Below, piece by piece: positions 1-8,060 of a stretch of 64,000 bases of DNA. Where the stretch lies: positions 461,253-525,252 of the forward strand of contig JACRQG010000008.1 in NCBI GenBank assembly GCA_016222805.1. The letters run 5' to 3'. Source of the DNA: Verrucomicrobiota bacterium. Its GTDB lineage: Bacteria > Verrucomicrobiota > Verrucomicrobiia > Opitutales > Opitutaceae. Positions within the stretch are counted from its first letter, which is position 1. Each line of letters opens with the position of its first letter. Both the position numbers and the translations under genes were made by a program. The notes under the pieces are model-generated. The model searched no databases and was not told where the DNA came from. It saw only the letters and a program-made list of their open reading frames with translations.

Positions 1-842
1 CCGCGGCCATGGTGGTCGAGACGCTCGGTCCGGACTCCTTTCTCCGCTTTCCTTCGCAGCCGCCGGCGGCCGGTCCGCGCGAACTGCCCCACGCCGTCGC
101 GCTGCGCACGGGCTGGTCCGCCACGGATCGCGCCGCGGTCGTCAGTGCCGTGCGCAATCCGATGGGTCACCTTCAAGCGGATGCCGGCCAGGTCGTCCTC
201 GGCTGGCACGGTCGCTTCTGGATCACGGACCCCGGCTACCAGCAGTACCGCGCCGGCGAGGAGCGGGAGTACACGCTCGGAGTGCAGGCGCACAACGTCC
301 CGGTGATCAACGGCACGATCCAGAAACCGCGAGCCGCCGTCGTTGACCTGGTCGAGACCGACCCCAGCGGCCGACAGCACACCCGCCTGCAACTGGCCGG
401 ATGTTATCCCGGGTTGCCGAAGGACGCCGTCATCGCCCGCGAGATCTGGTTTGCCGCCCAGGGGCCCGCCACGCTGGTGGTGCGCGACACCTTCGGTGGT
501 TTGCCGGCCGGCGCGGAGATCATCCACCACTGGCTGGGCGGACACCATCTCGCCTGGGCGTTTGTCGGCGGCTGGGCGCGCCTCAGCGACGGCCGGCGCG
601 CCGTCTGGATCGGGCACGCCGGCGCGCCGATCGCCCCGGCCTCGCTCGTCCGCCACCCCGGCAGCCGGGGACCAATCGCCCTCGCCCATCCGACGCGCCT
701 ATCCGGCGCCGGCGGGACCTCGTGGTGGGTCTTCTGGTGCGATGACCGCGGTGGGTGGACGCCGCCGCAGCTCCGCCTCCAGGGAACATCCCTGGAGGTT
801 GCCTCCGGAAATTCGGCCGCGGCGCCCGTCCGCTTCGAGTAG
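1..842 (+). CDS. Heparinase II/III-like protein, C-terminal part (5' truncated by window)
   Basis: The reading frame is open to the first base of the window and ends at a TAG at 840-842, so only the C-terminal ~280 residues are seen. An early segment (HLQADAGQVVLGWHGRFWI, then DPGYQQY and HNVPVING) matches the pattern of the beta-sheet C-terminal domain of heparinase II/III-type lyases, in which a His/Asp-containing strand precedes a D-x-G-x-x-x-Y loop and an HN turn. These enzymes cleave uronic-acid-containing polysaccharides by beta-elimination, usually outside the cytoplasm. The N-terminal alpha/alpha-toroid and signal peptide lie upstream of the window. A second, full-length heparinase-type gene lies at 19912-21951 but is not closely similar. 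The family call is inferred from the motif pattern only, and the substrate is unknown. Confidence 0.7.
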   Translation, partial: AAMVVETLGPDSFLRFPSQPPAAGPRELPHAVALRTGWSATDRAAVVSAVRNPMGHLQADAGQVVLGWHGRFWITDPGYQQYRAGEEREYTLGVQAHNVPVINGTIQKPRAAVVDLVETDPSGRQHTRLQLAGCYPGLPKDAVIAREIWFAAQGPATLVVRDTFGGLPAGAEIIHHWLGGHHLAWAFVGGWARLSDGRRAVWIGHAGAPIAPASLVRHPGSRGPIALAHPTRLSGAGGTSWWVFWCDDRGGWTPPQLRLQGTSLEVASGNSAAAPVRFE

Positions 843-852
843 GCCGCCCGCG

Positions 853-1458
853 CTACTTCTTCTGCGGGGTCGCCTGCGCGTCGTGCTTCTGCGCGCGGAT
901 TCGCCGGCTGATCTGGTCGAGTTCCGTGTTGATCTGGGCGCGCTGCTCCGCGGTCAACCGCCCGCCGTTTGCCCCGCGGTCCTCGGCAATCTGCCGCCGC
1001 AACTCCGCCGCGCGGGCCTCCAACCGCGCCGCCTCCGCCGGGGTCAGTTCCCCCGATTGCACCCCCTCGGCAATCCGCTGCTGTTGCCGCTGCTCCCGCC
1101 GGCCCACCTGGGACTTCGGTTCGGCCTTCGTCCGCTGACCATCGTGCTTGTTGCGAGCGATCTTGCGGGAAATCTCGTCGAGCTCCTTCTCGATGGCCTT
1201 GCGTTGCGCCGCCGTGAGCTTGCCGCCGTTGGCGGCGCGATCCGCCGCAATCTGCTTTCGCAGTTCCGCTTCGCGGGCCTCGAGCCGCGCCGCCTCCGCC
1301 GGCGTGAGTTCCCCGGAGGCGATGCCCTCCGCAATGCGATCCTGCTGCCGGCCCTCCCGCTCCTTGATCGAAGCGGCGGCTTCCAGATTCTGCACCAAGG
1401 TCAACAGGACGAGGGACGCCAGTCCCGGCACCATCACGCGAGCGGTGGTCGTATTCAT
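853..1458 (-). CDS. Small secreted protein with two tandem ~70-residue helical repeats
   Basis: About 201 residues from the ATG at 1458. The next ATG upstream (1476) is preceded by a G-rich stretch and could instead be the start. A hydrophobic N-terminus (VMVPGLASLVLLTLV) suggests a signal peptide. The rest is two near-identical units, each running through RIAEG..SGELTPAEAARLEAR, a helix, an NGG.LTA.QR turn, then ELD.ISR.I...KHD. Such units occur in uncharacterised secreted proteins of many bacteria; the loop between the helices resembles a degenerate EF-hand loop but lacks the full set of acidic ligands. It is convergent with the heparinase-like gene, with only a few bases between the stops. 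No function can be assigned. Confidence 0.65.
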   Translation of the reverse strand: MNTTTARVMVPGLASLVLLTLVQNLEAAASIKEREGRQQDRIAEGIASGELTPAEAARLEAREAELRKQIAADRAANGGKLTAAQRKAIEKELDEISRKIARNKHDGQRTKAEPKSQVGRREQRQQQRIAEGVQSGELTPAEAARLEARAAELRRQIAEDRGANGGRLTAEQRAQINTELDQISRRIRAQKHDAQATPQKK

Positions 1459-1726
1459 GTCGGAGACGGTGATCATGCGTCCCCGGACCACCCCCTCAAG
1501 GGTGGAGACCACGTAAGGCCGGGCCCCGGGTTTTACTCCCGATTCCCCGATCGGGGAGGATTCTGCGTCGTCGGCCTGGTCGCGCCTCGACCGGCCCCGC
1601 CAATCGGAAGAGACACCCCCGTTTCACCGCAGAGCCTCCGGCGCGTTGACGCGCCCGCCGGAGTTCGGTTTGCTGCTTCCTGCCGTGCTGTCTTCCCAGG
1701 TCGAGTTCATCTCCAGGGTCGGGAGG

Positions 1727-2626
1727 GTGAGGAATTTGGCGGTCGTCCTGGCCGCGATCGCAATGCTGTCCGGTCTGGCCGTACCTGGCGCCGCTGCGAC
1801 GCCACCCGCAGCCGTCGACCGGACGGCCGGACTCCGCGGGTGCCTCGCGACCTACAACGCGCCACCGCGGACGGCCGACCATCGCGTCGACACCGCGCGC
1901 TTGCTGGCGGAGCTCGGCGAACTCGGCGCCAACACCTACAACTGGCTCATCTGGCATCAGCCCACCGACTGGGAGGACTTGCAGGCGTTTCTACCCCAGG
2001 CCCGCGCCCGCGGCCTCCGCGTCTGGGTCACCCTGGTGCCGCCCTCGGAGTCGCCGCCGAAGCAGAAGTGGTACTCCGAACCCTTCCGCCTCGATTACGA
2101 ACGCTGGGCGCAGGAAATCGCGCGGTTGAGCGTCGCCGAGCCCGCACTGATCGCATGGAGCATCGACGACTTCGCCCACAACCTCACCACGTTCACCCCC
2201 GAGAAGCTGCGCGCCATGCTCGCGGCGGCCCGCGCGATCAATCCGCGTCTCGCCTTCGCCCCGTGTCTCTACTTCCGCCAGATCACCCCGGCCTTCGCCT
2301 CCCGCTATGGCGAACTGATCGACGGCATCCTCTTCCCGTATCGCAATGAGTCGGTGAAGGCCAACCTCACCGATCCCGGCCAGGTCGCCGCCGAAGTGGC
2401 CAAGGTCCGCGCGCTCTTCCGCCCCGGGCTGCCCGTCATCGTCGACGTCTACGCCACGCGGCACAGCAGCCTGGGCGACTCGACGCCCGAATACGTCGCC
2501 ACCGCGCTCGCCGCCGGTCGCGCGTCCGCCGACGGAATCATGGTTTACTGCCACCAAAACCCGAAGTCCCAACCGGCCAAGTACGCGGCCGTCCGCCGCG
2601 CCTTTGCCCCAACCACCACCCCATGA
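1727..2626 (+). CDS. Secreted TIM-barrel-like protein (putative glycoside hydrolase), function unknown
   Basis: The frame opens at a TTG at 1646, but a signal peptide (AVVLAAIAMLSGLAVPGAAA) fits better with the GTG at 1727 or the TTG at 1736; GGGAGG at 1721-1726 would suit the latter. The mature part (~275 residues) alternates beta strands and helices as in (beta/alpha)8 hydrolases: GANTYNWLIW near the start, GLRVWVTLVPP in the middle, ALIAWSIDDF, then GLPVIVDVYATRH. I see no residue pair that fixes a glycoside hydrolase family. The stop overlaps the ATG of the following aminotransferase gene (ATGA), so the two are probably translationally coupled. A related layout is seen in the larger barrel protein at 54317-56593. 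Confidence 0.6.
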   Translation: MRNLAVVLAAIAMLSGLAVPGAAATPPAAVDRTAGLRGCLATYNAPPRTADHRVDTARLLAELGELGANTYNWLIWHQPTDWEDLQAFLPQARARGLRVWVTLVPPSESPPKQKWYSEPFRLDYERWAQEIARLSVAEPALIAWSIDDFAHNLTTFTPEKLRAMLAAARAINPRLAFAPCLYFRQITPAFASRYGELIDGILFPYRNESVKANLTDPGQVAAEVAKVRALFRPGLPVIVDVYATRHSSLGDSTPEYVATALAAGRASADGIMVYCHQNPKSQPAKYAAVRRAFAPTTTP

Positions 2627-4002
2627 AGACATCCCGCCGCCAGTTCCTCGCCACCTCCACGCTCGCCGGCGCGGGCGTTTCCGCCGGCGTCACGCGCCTC
2701 GCCCCGGTCGTTGCTGTCGCCGCCTCCCCCACGATCGTCTCCGCCGCGGCATCCGCCCAACCCGCTCTCCTCGGCGGCACCCCGGTGCACACCGGCGGCT
2801 GGCAGAAATGGCCGGTGTGGAAACCGGAATGGGAGGAGACCATGCTCAAGGTCTGCCGCAGTGGAAAATGGTACCGCCCCTCCGGGCCGTATGTCACCGA
2901 CTTCGAGGCGGCCTACGCCAAGCTGATTGGCGCCCGGCGCTGCCTCGCCACCGCCAGCGGCACGACCGCCCTCATCGTGAGCCTGCACGTGCTCGACGTC
3001 GACGCCGGCGACGAGGTGATTGTCTCCCCGTTCACCTTCGTCGCCTCGTACAACGCGATTCTCGCCCACAAGGCCCTGCCGGTCTTCGCCGACACCGATC
3101 CCGCCACGCTGACGATGGATCCCAAGTCGATCGCCAGCCGCCTGACGGACCGCACCCGCGCGATCATGCCGGTGCACATCTACGGTCTGCCCTGCGACAT
3201 GGACGCGATCAACGCTATCGCCCGCCCCCGCGGCCTCAAGGTGGTGGAAGACGCCTGCCAGGCCTGGCTCGCCGAATACAAGGGCCGCAAGTGCGGCACT
3301 CTCGGTGACCTCGGCTGTTTCAGCTTCCAGGAGTCAAAGCACATTCCCTCCGGCGAAGGCGGCGCGATCACGGGTGACAGCGAGGATCTGATCGACCGGT
3401 GCAATTCCTTCCACAACTGCGGCCGCTCGGTCGGCAACTTCAAGGGCAACGGCTGCTTCACGCGCGGCGCCAACTACCGCATGACGCAGTTCCAGGGTGC
3501 GCTCCTGATCCAGCAGATCGACAAGCTGGTGAAGGAGACGGCGCATCGCCGCGGCAATGCGGACTACCTGAACGCCGAACTCGCGAAGATCCCCGGCATC
3601 ACGCCGCCCCGCCTGCCGGCCGACAGCCGGGGCGTGTACCACCTCTATCCGTTCCGCTACGATCCCAGCCGCTTCCACGGGCTCAGCCGCGACGGTTTTG
3701 TGCGCGCGCTCAACGCCGAGGGCATCGCCGGCCACGCCGTCTACAAGGAGCAGTATTTCGAGGGTCTGCTCGACGAGACCATCGCCTCGCGCGGCTACAA
3801 GCGCCTCTTCAGCGCCCAGCGACTCAAGGCCTACCGCGACAGTTTCCACGAGCTGAAGGGCAACCGCGAAACGTGCGCCAACACCGTCGGCCTCTCCCAG
3901 ACCACGCTGCTCGGCGACCGCACGGCGACCGGCCACATCGTCGAGGCGGTGGCGAGAATCCAGGCCCACAGCGCCGCGATCGCCGCGAAGCTCAAGGCCT
4001 GA
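2623..4002 (+). CDS. DegT/DnrJ/EryC1/StrS-family PLP aminotransferase with Tat signal
   Basis: 459 residues. The N-terminus (TSRRQFLATSTLAGAG) is a twin-arginine signal followed by a hydrophobic stretch, so the protein is predicted to leave the cytoplasm folded with its cofactor. The rest is a full-length fold-type I sugar aminotransferase: the cofactor-binding segment SGTTALIVSLHVLDVDAGDE, D210 in VVEDACQA for the pyridine nitrogen, and K239 in SFQESKHIPSGEGG as the likely Schiff-base lysine. Family members usually transaminate nucleotide keto-sugars in the cytoplasm, so export is odd, though Tat-tagged versions are known in Planctomycetes and Verrucomicrobia. The start is set by the ATGA overlap with the preceding secreted barrel protein. 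The substrate is unknown; the neighbour suggests a carbohydrate role. Confidence 0.85.
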   Translation: MKTSRRQFLATSTLAGAGVSAGVTRLAPVVAVAASPTIVSAAASAQPALLGGTPVHTGGWQKWPVWKPEWEETMLKVCRSGKWYRPSGPYVTDFEAAYAKLIGARRCLATASGTTALIVSLHVLDVDAGDEVIVSPFTFVASYNAILAHKALPVFADTDPATLTMDPKSIASRLTDRTRAIMPVHIYGLPCDMDAINAIARPRGLKVVEDACQAWLAEYKGRKCGTLGDLGCFSFQESKHIPSGEGGAITGDSEDLIDRCNSFHNCGRSVGNFKGNGCFTRGANYRMTQFQGALLIQQIDKLVKETAHRRGNADYLNAELAKIPGITPPRLPADSRGVYHLYPFRYDPSRFHGLSRDGFVRALNAEGIAGHAVYKEQYFEGLLDETIASRGYKRLFSAQRLKAYRDSFHELKGNRETCANTVGLSQTTLLGDRTATGHIVEAVARIQAHSAAIAAKLKA

Positions 4003-4025
4003 GCCCGGAGAAGCGCGGCACCCCC

Positions 4026-4790
4026 TCAGGTGATCGACTTCAACCGCTCCTGCAGTTCGCGCAGGCCGCGGGTGAGGAGGACGCGCGTGCCATCCTGCAA
4101 CACGATGGTGTGCTCGCCGGCCCCCGCGGCCTCCACCTCGCGGACGAGCGAGAGATTCACGATCGCGGATCGGCTGGCCCGGAAGAAACGCGCCGCATCG
4201 AGCTCCGCTTCCAGCGCACCGATCGCCCGGCGCAGGATGTGGTTTCCCGCCGCCGTGTGCAGGACGACGTAATTCGCCGCCGCCTCGACCCAGGTGATGT
4301 CGACCGCCCGGACCACGACGTACCGCTCGTGGGCTTTCACCAGGAACCGCTCCACCGGCGTCACCGCCACCGCCGGATCCGCCACCAGCGCGGACACCCG
4401 CGGATCCTCAGCCGGGGCCGCTGCGCCCCGCAGTTGCTGGCGCGCCCGTGCCACCGCCGCCTGGAGCCGCTCCGCGGAGTACGGTTTCAGCAGGTAGTCG
4501 AGCGCATGCAGCTCGAAGGCGGCGACGGCGTGCTCCGCAAACGCCGTGGTGAAGATTGTGCACGGCAGCCACTCGTCGCGCACCGCCCGCAGCACCGCCA
4601 GGCCGTTGGGCGCCGGCATCTGCACATCGAGAAACAGGAGGTCGGGCCGCTCCTCGCCAATCAGCCGGATGGCGTCGTCGCCATTGCCCGCCTCCGCGAC
4701 GATTTCGAGATCCTCCTCGGGCGCGAGCAACCGCCGCAGCCGGCTGCGGGCCGGGGCCTCATCATCAACGATCAGGGTGCGAATCTTCAT
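4026..4790 (-). CDS. LytTR-family response regulator
   Basis: 254 residues. The receiver domain covers residues 1-120, with acidic pocket D9/D10/E11, phospho-acceptor D55 in LLFLDVQMP, and K102 in LDYLLKPYS. The C-terminal ~105 residues form a LytTR DNA-binding domain (ERFLVKAHERYVVV, WVEAAANYVVLHT, FFRASRSAIVNL). Such regulators bind direct repeats upstream of target promoters. The ATG lies two bases after the stop of the sensor kinase gene, so the pair is certain to be cotranscribed. Being last in the efflux unit, it probably controls that unit or cell-envelope genes. The long open frame upstream of the ATG on this strand is a shadow of the kinase gene. Confidence 0.93.
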   Translation of the reverse strand: MKIRTLIVDDEAPARSRLRRLLAPEEDLEIVAEAGNGDDAIRLIGEERPDLLFLDVQMPAPNGLAVLRAVRDEWLPCTIFTTAFAEHAVAAFELHALDYLLKPYSAERLQAAVARARQQLRGAAAPAEDPRVSALVADPAVAVTPVERFLVKAHERYVVVRAVDITWVEAAANYVVLHTAAGNHILRRAIGALEAELDAARFFRASRSAIVNLSLVREVEAAGAGEHTIVLQDGTRVLLTRGLRELQERLKSIT

Positions 4791-4792
4791 GG

Positions 4793-6076
4793 TCAGGTCG
4801 CGACGCGCCGCGGAATTTCCAGCCGGACCGACACCCCGCCCTCGACGGCCCGCGCCACGCTGAAGCGGTGGCGATCGCCATACAGGGTCTCGAGCCGGGC
4901 CCGCGTGTTGCCCAGTCCCACACCCTCGCGGAACTGCAGGCCTGCACCGGCCGTGGTCGCCTCCGCATTGCCGGTGTCGGCCACCTCGAGTTGCAGCCTC
5001 TCCGCCGTGAGCCGCGCGCGGATCCAGACGCGGCCGGCGCCCCGGGCCGGCGCCACCCCATGGATCACGGCGTTCTCCACCAGCGGCTGGAGCAGGAGCG
5101 TGGGCACCGCGGCCGACCGCGCCGCGGGGTCGATCTCGTACTCGAAGCGCAGCCGGTCGGCAAAACGCACCTGCTGGATCGCGCAGTACTGCTCGATGAG
5201 CTGCAGCTCTTCGGCCAGCGGCACCTCGCGACGATGCTGTGCCGCCAGCGCCGCCCGGAGCAACCCGCCGAGGGCCGTGATGCTGGACTCTGCTGCGGGC
5301 GGGTTGTCGTAGATGAGCTGCGCGATGGTGTTGAGGGTATTGAAGAGAAAGTGCGGATTGAGCTGGGCCTGCAACGCCGCCAACCGCGCCTCCGCCAGCC
5401 GCGCTTCCGCCCGCAGGGCCCGAAGCTCCCGCTCCGCCACCCGGCGTTGCTGAGCCACGGCCGTCGCAGCGGCCACCAGCATCCAATAAACCGGCACGGC
5501 GATGCGCGCCCGGTCGAAGAACCGGAACGAGGCGGCCGGCGCCGGCGGCGGGCGACGGGGCTCGCGGCGCCCGCCCCCTTTGTCGAAACCCTCGGGCAGC
5601 GGTCGCCTTCCCTCCGGAGGCGGCATCAGCAACTCCTTGCGCAGCGACAACGCCGACATGGTCACCTCGATGGTCCCGACCATCAGGACACTCGCCACGA
5701 GGTGCGCCGGGAGGGCCCAGCGCCACGTTCCCGGACCGAGCGGCATCCGGCGCGCCAGCCAGAGAACCAGCGGGGTGAGGATGCACCACGGACCCCAATC
5801 CAGCAGCGAGAGACCAAACGCGGTGGTCCACGGCATCAGCCCCGCCGCGGAGATCTGCAGGGCAAAGACCGCGCTCACCACGAGCCAGAGCAGGCTGAAG
5901 CCCACCGGGAGCAGCACCTGCGATCCAGGGCGGGCGGTGGACGACGCGGCGTCGGAGTGGTTGGAAGCGTCAGTCGTCACGGGCGGTCTGAGACCCAAAC
6001 GCCACGACCGGGGAACCGCAAACCCGATACCGCGGGCAGGGAAGCTAACGGCGTCCGCCTGGCTCGCATGGCTCAT
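4793..6076 (-). CDS. LytS/YehU-type sensor histidine kinase
   Basis: 427 residues. Membrane segments lie at about 53-75, 84-107 and 121-142, and again near 192-208; between the last two is a Pro/Arg/Gly-rich loop (about 150-190). A coiled-coil linker rich in Ala/Glu/Arg (210-238) leads to the His_kinase domain with H242 in QLNPHFLFNTLN, followed by the ATP-binding N box around N335 (LVENAVIHG) and a GLGNTRARL G box. This is the histidine kinase architecture that pairs with LytTR regulators. The ATG overlaps the stop of the upstream permease gene (ATGA), which ties sensing to the MacB-like transporter. The signal sensed is unknown, but coupling to the efflux pump suggests envelope stress or a transported compound. 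Confidence 0.92.
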   Translation of the reverse strand: MSHASQADAVSFPARGIGFAVPRSWRLGLRPPVTTDASNHSDAASSTARPGSQVLLPVGFSLLWLVVSAVFALQISAAGLMPWTTAFGLSLLDWGPWCILTPLVLWLARRMPLGPGTWRWALPAHLVASVLMVGTIEVTMSALSLRKELLMPPPEGRRPLPEGFDKGGGRREPRRPPPAPAASFRFFDRARIAVPVYWMLVAAATAVAQQRRVAERELRALRAEARLAEARLAALQAQLNPHFLFNTLNTIAQLIYDNPPAAESSITALGGLLRAALAAQHRREVPLAEELQLIEQYCAIQQVRFADRLRFEYEIDPAARSAAVPTLLLQPLVENAVIHGVAPARGAGRVWIRARLTAERLQLEVADTGNAEATTAGAGLQFREGVGLGNTRARLETLYGDRHRFSVARAVEGGVSVRLEIPRRVAT

Positions 6077-7293
6077 TCGTACCTCAGGGCCTCGATGGGA
6101 TCGAGCTGCGCCGCTTTGCGCGCCGGGTAGTAACCGAAGAAGACCCCCACCGCGGCGCTGAAGAGGAAGGCTCCCCCGATGGCATAGCCGGGAGTGAGGG
6201 TCGGCCAGTTGAACTGCGCCGCCAGCCCGGCCGAAACCCCGACGCCGGTGGCGATGCCGATCAGCCCGCCGACCACGCTGAGCACCACCGCCTCGGTGAG
6301 AAACTGGCGGAGGATGTCCCGGCGGCGCGCGCCGACCGCGAGGCGAATGCCGATCTCGCGGGTGCGCTCCGTGACGGACACAAGCATGATGTTCATGATG
6401 CCGATGCCACCCACGAGGAGCGACACCCCGGCGATGGCGCCCAGCAGGCCCGTCATCGTCTTGGCGGTGGACGTCGCGAACTCGGTGATCTCCTGCTGCG
6501 TGCGCACCATGAAGTCGTCGTCCCTTCCCGGCTGGATCCGGTGGCGCTGCCGCAACAGGTCGGCGATCTGGGTGGAGACGTCCTTGATTTGTTCCGGCGA
6601 GGCGGCACTGACGTTGATCGAACGGAGGAAGTTCTGGCCGAAGAGCCGCCGCATGGCGGTCGAGTACGGCACGAAGACGACGTCATCCTGATCCTGGCCC
6701 ATCATGTTCGAACCCTTGGCCGCCAGGAGGCCAATCACGGTGAACGGAATGCCGCGGACGCGGATGGTGGCGCCGATCGGGTTGGCGTCCTCGAAGAGCT
6801 TCTTCGCCGTGGTCTGCCCGAGCACGGCGCTGCGGGTGGTGCCCCGGATATCCTGCTCGGTGAAGAAATCACCGTCCGCCAGCGGCCAGGCCCGCAGGTC
6901 GAGGTATTCCGGGCTGACCCCCATGACCGAGGTGTTCCAGTTCAGGTTGCCGGCGACGATCTGCACGTTGCCGCGCACCTCCGGGCTCATGTAGGCCACG
7001 CCGTCGACCTCGTGGCGCAGGGCCAGCGCGTCCTCGAGGGTGAGCGTCGGCGCGCCGCCCATGCCGGAGAACATGCCCCCGCGGCTCATGTTGCCCGCCA
7101 TGATCATAATCACGTTCTGGCCCAGCGCGGCGATTTGCTGCTCCACCTGCACGCGGGCGCCGGTGCCGATGCTCACCATCCCAATCACGGCGGCGACGCC
7201 GATGATGATGCCGAGCATGGTGAGGAAGGTGCGAAGGACGTTGCGGCGGAGGGCCCGCAGCGCGACACGCAGGATGGCCAGGAGGCGTTTCAT
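6073..7293 (-). CDS. MacB-type ABC transporter permease
   Basis: 406 residues with the MacB topology: one N-terminal membrane helix (about 22-43, MLGIIIGVAAVIGMVSIGTG), a ~230-residue periplasmic core domain (MacB_PCD), then three C-terminal helices near 282-305, 330-355 and 370-392. The conserved ...TREIGIRLAVGARRRDIL... segment sits between helices 2 and 3, as in FtsX/MacB permeases, and the C-terminus ends in the usual P.EALRYE. It acts as a mechanotransmitter rather than a true substrate channel in this family, working with a periplasmic adaptor and an outer-membrane duct. It overlaps both neighbours by ATGA-type junctions. No TolC gene is in this unit; the one at 60082-61383 belongs to another cluster but could serve. 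Confidence 0.93.
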   Translation of the reverse strand: MKRLLAILRVALRALRRNVLRTFLTMLGIIIGVAAVIGMVSIGTGARVQVEQQIAALGQNVIMIMAGNMSRGGMFSGMGGAPTLTLEDALALRHEVDGVAYMSPEVRGNVQIVAGNLNWNTSVMGVSPEYLDLRAWPLADGDFFTEQDIRGTTRSAVLGQTTAKKLFEDANPIGATIRVRGIPFTVIGLLAAKGSNMMGQDQDDVVFVPYSTAMRRLFGQNFLRSINVSAASPEQIKDVSTQIADLLRQRHRIQPGRDDDFMVRTQQEITEFATSTAKTMTGLLGAIAGVSLLVGGIGIMNIMLVSVTERTREIGIRLAVGARRRDILRQFLTEAVVLSVVGGLIGIATGVGVSAGLAAQFNWPTLTPGYAIGGAFLFSAAVGVFFGYYPARKAAQLDPIEALRYE

Positions 7294-8060
7294 GGGGCGA
7301 GATCGACGGCTTTTTCCTCGGCCTCGAGGCGGGCCACTTCGGGACCGGCGAACAGGCGGGCGGTCACCGGTTCGTCCCGCCGGATGCGGCCGTCGCGCAT
7401 CACAATCGTGCGGCGGGCAAACCGGGCGACGTCGAGCTCGTGCGTGACCATCACCACCGTCATCCCGCTGTCGTTGAGCCCCTGGAACACCCCCATGATC
7501 TCCATGCTCGTACGGGTGTCGAGGTTGCCCGTGGGTTCGTCGGCGAGGAGGAGCGAAGGGCCGAGCACGAGGGCGCGCGCGATGGCCACACGCTGCTGCT
7601 GCCCGCCCGACAACTGGCTGGGCACATGGTCACCGCGATCGCTGAGCCCGACCTGCGCCAGCGCGCGCTCCGCCCGGGCCCGCAGCTCCTCGCTGGCCAG
7701 CGGCGGATGTGAGTAGAGCATCGGCAGCTCGACGTTCTCGAGCGCCGTGGTGCGGGCGAGGAGGTTGAAGCCCTGGAAGACAAAGCCGATCTTGCGGTTG
7801 CGGATCGCCGCGAGCGCATCGGAGTCGAGCGAGGAGACATCGGTCCCATCGATCCGGTACGTGCCGCGGGTCGGACGATCGAGGCAGCCAAGCATGTTCA
7901 TCAGCGTCGACTTGCCCGATCCGCTCGCCCCCATGACCGCCACGAACTCGCCGGGCTGCACGCGCAGCGAGAGCCCGCGTACGGCGTGCACCGGAGTCGC
8001 CCCGGTTTGGTAGATCCGATGCAGATCGGCGATTTCGATAACGGGGGTCATGGCGGTCAC
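7290..8060 (-). CDS. MacB/LolD-type ABC transporter ATPase
   Basis: 256 residues. Walker A is GASGSGKST (44-52), the Q loop is in FVFQGFNLL, the signature is LSGGQQQR (150-157), Walker B is LLLADEPTG (170-178), and the switch His is H207 in VMVTHELD. The LNMLGCLDRPTRG-like segment after Walker A (MNMLGCLDRPTRG) is typical of the LolD/MacB/FtsE group that partners with FtsX-like permeases. I chose the GTG at 8060 because it forms a GTGA overlap with the adaptor stop; the ATG at 8051 is the alternative. It supplies ATP hydrolysis to the permease encoded next. Confidence 0.94.
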   Translation of the reverse strand: MTAMTPVIEIADLHRIYQTGATPVHAVRGLSLRVQPGEFVAVMGASGSGKSTLMNMLGCLDRPTRGTYRIDGTDVSSLDSDALAAIRNRKIGFVFQGFNLLARTTALENVELPMLYSHPPLASEELRARAERALAQVGLSDRGDHVPSQLSGGQQQRVAIARALVLGPSLLLADEPTGNLDTRTSMEIMGVFQGLNDSGMTVVMVTHELDVARFARRTIVMRDGRIRRDEPVTARLFAGPEVARLEAEEKAVDLAP

